From positions 744,001-808,000 of the forward strand of contig CBDHHO010000001.1 of assembly GCA_965263485.1 (NCBI GenBank): a stretch of 64,000 nt of DNA, read 5' to 3'. The translations under genes and the position numbers were made by a program. Source of the stretch: Haliotispira sp965263485 (GTDB lineage Bacteria > Spirochaetota > Spirochaetia > SP-2023). The notes beneath the pieces were generated by a model, which searched no databases, had not been told where the DNA came from, and saw nothing but the letters and a program-made list of their open reading frames with translations. Shown one piece after another: positions 61,179 through 64,000 of this stretch. Each line of letters opens with the position of its first letter. Position 1 is the first letter of the stretch.

Positions 61179-61907
61179 ATGAGTAAAATTCACTTGACAA
61201 TTGACGGGGTGAAGGTTGAAGCAGAAGAAGGGGAAACGCTGGTAGATGTGATTCGGCGCAGTGGGACCTACATTCCGACGCTCTGCTATCCGGGCAAAGA
61301 GTATGGTTGTCTGGGCACCTGCCGGGTCTGTACCTGCAAGGTTAACGGCAACTATGCCGCTACTTGCACTCTGCCTGTCAGTGACGGCATGGAGGTAGAG
61401 GCCAATTCTCAGGAAGACAGGGACATTCGCAAAGCCATTATCGAAATGCTGTTTACCGAAGGCAAACACAACTGTCCCAGTTGCGAGAAAAGTGGTCGCT
61501 GCGATTTGCAGGGTGTTGCTTACGAAACAGGAATGATGGTCTCGCGTTTCCCCTATCGCTTTCCGGTCACGGAAAACGATGATCGCTCTGAAAAAATCTG
61601 GCTGGAACGGGATCGCTGTATTTTTTGCCAGCGCTGTGTCAATTTGATCAAAGACGAAGAGACGGGTAAGAAGATTTTTAATATCAGCAAGCGTGGCGGA
61701 AAAGCGCGCATCGAAATTGATGTGGAACTGGCCAATCGAATGAGCGAAGAGCAGGCCTTAAAGGCTATGGAACTGTGCCCCGTTGGCTGCATCCTGCGCA
61801 AGGGGGTCGGCTTCAACCATCCCATTGGGCAGAGAAAATACGATATCAAGAGTATTCGCGAGCGGGCCCTTGAAGAGGCTGCTCAGGTACCATCTCCGTC
61901 ATCTTAA
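61179..61907 (+). CDS. hoxU: NAD-reducing hydrogenase diaphorase small subunit
   Basis: The 242-residue protein matches the N-terminal third of NuoG. A [2Fe-2S] ferredoxin-type site uses C36, C48, C51 and C63. The HNCPSCEKSGRC segment (97-108) supplies the His-Cys3 [4Fe-4S] site, and C147, C150, C153 and C204 (with C200 also present) make at least one further [4Fe-4S] cluster. It carries electrons from HoxF flavin towards HoxY. The start follows AGGAGG. It lies 28 nt after hoxF and 29 nt before hoxY in the same operon. Confidence 0.93.
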   Translation: MSKIHLTIDGVKVEAEEGETLVDVIRRSGTYIPTLCYPGKEYGCLGTCRVCTCKVNGNYAATCTLPVSDGMEVEANSQEDRDIRKAIIEMLFTEGKHNCPSCEKSGRCDLQGVAYETGMMVSRFPYRFPVTENDDRSEKIWLERDRCIFCQRCVNLIKDEETGKKIFNISKRGGKARIEIDVELANRMSEEQALKAMELCPVGCILRKGVGFNHPIGQRKYDIKSIRERALEEAAQVPSPSS

Positions 61908-61936
61908 GGCCAGATCAGGAACAAAGGAGAAGTAAA

Positions 61937-62581
61937 ATGAGTGGACACCACGCAATTGCACCCGATGTGATCTTTTCACACGAGCTACCCAAAACCCCTT
62001 TGGATGATGAAACCATCCGGCTGCGCGAAGACAAAATCAAAGTTGCGATGATCGGTCTCTGCGGCTGCTGGGGTTGTACTCTTTCTTTTTTAGACATGGA
62101 CGACAGGTTGCTGAGTCTTCTGGACAAGGTGACCATTACCCGTTCATCCATTACTGATGTCAAACGTATACCTGAGCGTTGTACCATCGGTTTTGTCGAA
62201 GGAGGGGTGGCGAATGAAGAAAACATCGAGACTCTCGAACACTACCGGGAGAACTGCGATATCATGATTTCTGTGGGAGCCTGTGCAGTCTGGGGCGGGG
62301 TTCCGGCCATGCGCAACCAGGTTTCTCTGACCGAGTGCTTGGACGAGGCCTATGTCAGCTCAGTCACTAGGTCTCAGGAAGAAAAGAGGGACGGCGCCGT
62401 CATTCCTCATATTGATGTGCCCCGCATCACTACCAAGGTCTACCCGGCTCATGAAGTAGTCAAGATGGACTATTTTATTCCAGGTTGCCCGCCCGATGGC
62501 GATGCCATCTTCAAAGTGCTGGATGACCTGGTCAACGGCCGGGAAGTAGACCTGCCCACTTCAATCAACCGCTATGATTGA
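61937..62581 (+). CDS. hoxY: NAD-reducing [NiFe] hydrogenase small subunit
   Basis: The 214-residue protein shows the short hydrogenase small-subunit pattern: LCGCWGCTLSFLDMD (CxxC proximal-cluster ligands) near residue 40, VGACAVWGG (Cys) near 114 and IPGCPPDGD (Cys) near 184. These four positions ligate a single proximal [4Fe-4S] cluster. It mediates electron flow between HoxH and the diaphorase. AAAGGAG precedes the start. Its last five codons are part of a perfect 15-bp tandem repeat that continues past the stop. Confidence 0.93.
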   Translation: MSGHHAIAPDVIFSHELPKTPLDDETIRLREDKIKVAMIGLCGCWGCTLSFLDMDDRLLSLLDKVTITRSSITDVKRIPERCTIGFVEGGVANEENIETLEHYRENCDIMISVGACAVWGGVPAMRNQVSLTECLDEAYVSSVTRSQEEKRDGAVIPHIDVPRITTKVYPAHEVVKMDYFIPGCPPDGDAIFKVLDDLVNGREVDLPTSINRYD

Positions 62582-62596
62582 AACCGCTATGATTGA
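62567..62596 (+). repeat. 15-bp tandem duplication at the hoxY stop codon
   Basis: AACCGCTATGATTGA occurs twice in a row (62567-62581, 62582-62596). The first copy codes the last four residues and stop of HoxY. Because 15 is a multiple of three and each unit contains the stop, HoxY is unchanged. Confidence 0.9.
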
Positions 62597-62664
62597 TTTT
62601 TTGAATTGTCGGAAATCCACCATAGCAATCTATCTGGAAATACATCTGTGAGGAGGTGTCTATC

Positions 62665-64000
62665 ATGAGTAGAACCTTAGTAATTGACCCCGTGACCCGA
62701 ATTGAAGGTCACGGCAAAGTGACCGTGGTGCTGGATGAGCAGAATCGGGTGCAGGATGCCCGGCTGCAAGTGATTGAATTCCGCGGCTTTGAACGCTTTA
62801 TTCAGGGGCATCCCTACTGGGAAGCACCGATGCTGTTACAGCGTATCTGTGGTATTTGCTTTGTCTCTCACCATCTCTGCGGAGCCAAGGCTCTCGATGA
62901 TATGGTCGGTGTTGGTCTCAAAGACGGCATTCCCATGCTGCCCACCGTTGAAAAGATCCGCCGTCTGGGCCACTACGCTCAGCAGCTGCAATCGCACGTG
63001 AGCGCCTACTTCTACCTGATTGCGCCGGAAATGGTCTTCGGCATTGAAGCCGCACCCGAAAAGCGCAACGCCATCGGCCTGGCTGAAGCCAATCCGGACT
63101 TGGTCAAACGTGTGGTGGAGCTGCGACGCTGGGGTCAGGAGCTGATTGTCGCAGTGCTGGGCAAGAGGATGCACGGTATCAGCTCAATTCCCGGCGGTGT
63201 CAACAACAATTTCAGTATTGAAAAACGCGATCGCTTCCTTAAGGGTGAGGAGAAGTTGCTCTCCATCGATCAGGTGATTGACTATGCCCAAGATGCCTTG
63301 AATGTCTTCTACGACTACCATGAGAAAAATCGCGGTCTGATTGACAATTTTGGCATTACCAAAGCCTTGGATATGAGTTTGGTTGATGACAACGGCAATG
63401 TCGATTACTTCCACGGCAAGTTGCGGGTGATGGATGCGGAAAGAAACATTGTGCTGGACTGCGACTACCACGATTATCTGGATCATTTTGCCGAGCGCAC
63501 GGAGACTTGGAGTTACATGAAGTTTCCCTATCTCAAGGCCTTGGGCCCGGAAAGAGGCTCAGTTCGGGTAGGTCCGCTGGCTCGCGTCAATATCACTCAA
63601 AGCTATGAAACGCCTCTGGCACAGGCTGCGCTGGAACGCTTTAAGGAATACACGGAAAACAGGGTCAACGATATGGTGCTACACACCAACTGGGCCCGCG
63701 CGATAGAGATTCTGCATTCTGCCGAGCAGATCAAGGCCCTGATTACCGACCCCGAGCTCCAAGGCGAAGAGCTGTGCCATGAAATTTCAGAGAGCAAGTG
63801 GACGGGTGAAGGCGTTGGTGTGGTAGAGGCCCCTCGCGGCACTCTGTTGCACCACTACCGTGCCGATCAGTCGGGCAAGATGACCTTTGCCAATATGATT
63901 GTCTCGACCACCCAGAACAACATGGCAATCAACCGCACGGTCCGGAGCGTGGCCGATGAATGGCTCGACGGCAAGGCCGAAATTACCGAAGGCATGATGA
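62665..64000 (+). CDS. hoxH: NAD-reducing [NiFe] hydrogenase large subunit, 3' end outside window
   Basis: 445 residues are visible from the ATG at 62665, which follows AGGAGGTG. The N-terminal active-site motif LLQRICGICFVSHH provides the first two of the four cysteines that bind the Ni-Fe centre. PVTRIEGHGKV at the start and GPLARVN are further family signatures. The second CxxC motif and the C-terminal peptide removed by a maturation protease lie beyond the window. With HoxF, HoxU and HoxY it forms a soluble, bidirectional NAD-linked hydrogenase that either disposes of reducing power as H2 or takes up H2. HoxH of related organisms is about 470-490 residues, so little is missing. Confidence 0.95.
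   Translation, partial: MSRTLVIDPVTRIEGHGKVTVVLDEQNRVQDARLQVIEFRGFERFIQGHPYWEAPMLLQRICGICFVSHHLCGAKALDDMVGVGLKDGIPMLPTVEKIRRLGHYAQQLQSHVSAYFYLIAPEMVFGIEAAPEKRNAIGLAEANPDLVKRVVELRRWGQELIVAVLGKRMHGISSIPGGVNNNFSIEKRDRFLKGEEKLLSIDQVIDYAQDALNVFYDYHEKNRGLIDNFGITKALDMSLVDDNGNVDYFHGKLRVMDAERNIVLDCDYHDYLDHFAERTETWSYMKFPYLKALGPERGSVRVGPLARVNITQSYETPLAQAALERFKEYTENRVNDMVLHTNWARAIEILHSAEQIKALITDPELQGEELCHEISESKWTGEGVGVVEAPRGTLLHHYRADQSGKMTFANMIVSTTQNNMAINRTVRSVADEWLDGKAEITEGMM

Noticed and set aside
1..64000. tRNA or rRNA genes
   Set aside because: I looked for cloverleaf-like and rRNA-like stretches between genes and saw none; a short tRNA could still be missed without a covariance search.

Overview
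The window looks like chromosomal DNA of an anaerobic or facultative bacterium, most likely a spirochaete. This is an inference from gene content: a very long single-membrane-anchor coiled-coil protein of the kind typical of spirochaetes, many lipoproteins with relaxed lipoboxes, a LysM-like protein with an N-terminal anchor, and an NAD-linked [NiFe] hydrogenase. Base composition is mosaic. Housekeeping genes are GC-rich, while about 6.5-10.7 kb and 50.1-51.3 kb are clearly AT-rich.

Layout. 1-4460: a TetR-type regulator cut by the window edge, a Cof-type HAD phosphatase and a DEAH-box RNA helicase. 4505-5160: a dispersed element and a fused relic of aspartate carbamoyltransferase and L-arabinose isomerase. 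5258-17216: two sugar-uptake operons on the minus strand, one with a MalFG-type and one with an RbsABC-type ABC transporter. Each carries oxidoreductases or isomerases. The two promoters are nearly identical around the -10/-35 elements, and each binding-protein gene is followed by an mRNA hairpin. 17.4-20.4 kb: an ISL3-family insertion sequence sits inside an IS5-family transposase gene with a perfect 8-bp target duplication; the IS5 copy in turn seems to lie inside a dispersed element. 20.4-28.3 kb: two unrelated surface lipoprotein genes share an almost identical leader, ribosome-binding site and first nine codons. Each then has a tandem 7-bp repeat, and both are currently out of frame with the lipoprotein body. 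Between them lie folP-folB-folK and a double cyclic-nucleotide-binding regulator.

28.7-36.6 kb: a CxxCxxCC-type protein, mltG, an N-terminally truncated purine permease, a ComF-like phosphoribosyltransferase, thrH, a MORN-repeat protein and a rhomboid protease. 37.1-44.0 kb: a lipoprotein followed by an envelope gene cluster (SPFH-like protein, lipoprotein, exported protein, Lnb/DUF4105 membrane protein, probable outer-membrane protein). 44.3-49.5 kb: leuS, an exported protein of unknown function and glgA. 49.5-52.1 kb: dispersed elements, an AT-rich GT-C-type membrane protein and relics of an RND transporter and a transposase. 52.1-58.8 kb: trxB, a small helical protein, a LysM-like protein, the coiled-coil protein and a HAD hydrolase. 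59.1-64.0 kb: a promoter, a candidate structured leader RNA and hoxF-hoxU-hoxY-hoxH, with hoxH cut by the window end.

The most striking non-genic component is a family of short non-autonomous elements. They have 16-bp terminal inverted repeats (GGGGACCTCTAAAAAT), a modular interior and, in four copies, perfect 4-bp target duplications. Copies abut or truncate genes throughout the window and appear to have shaped it. The best candidates for something new are this element family, the paired heptamer-repeat lipoprotein loci with a shared palindromic leader, and the structured RNA ahead of the hydrogenase.
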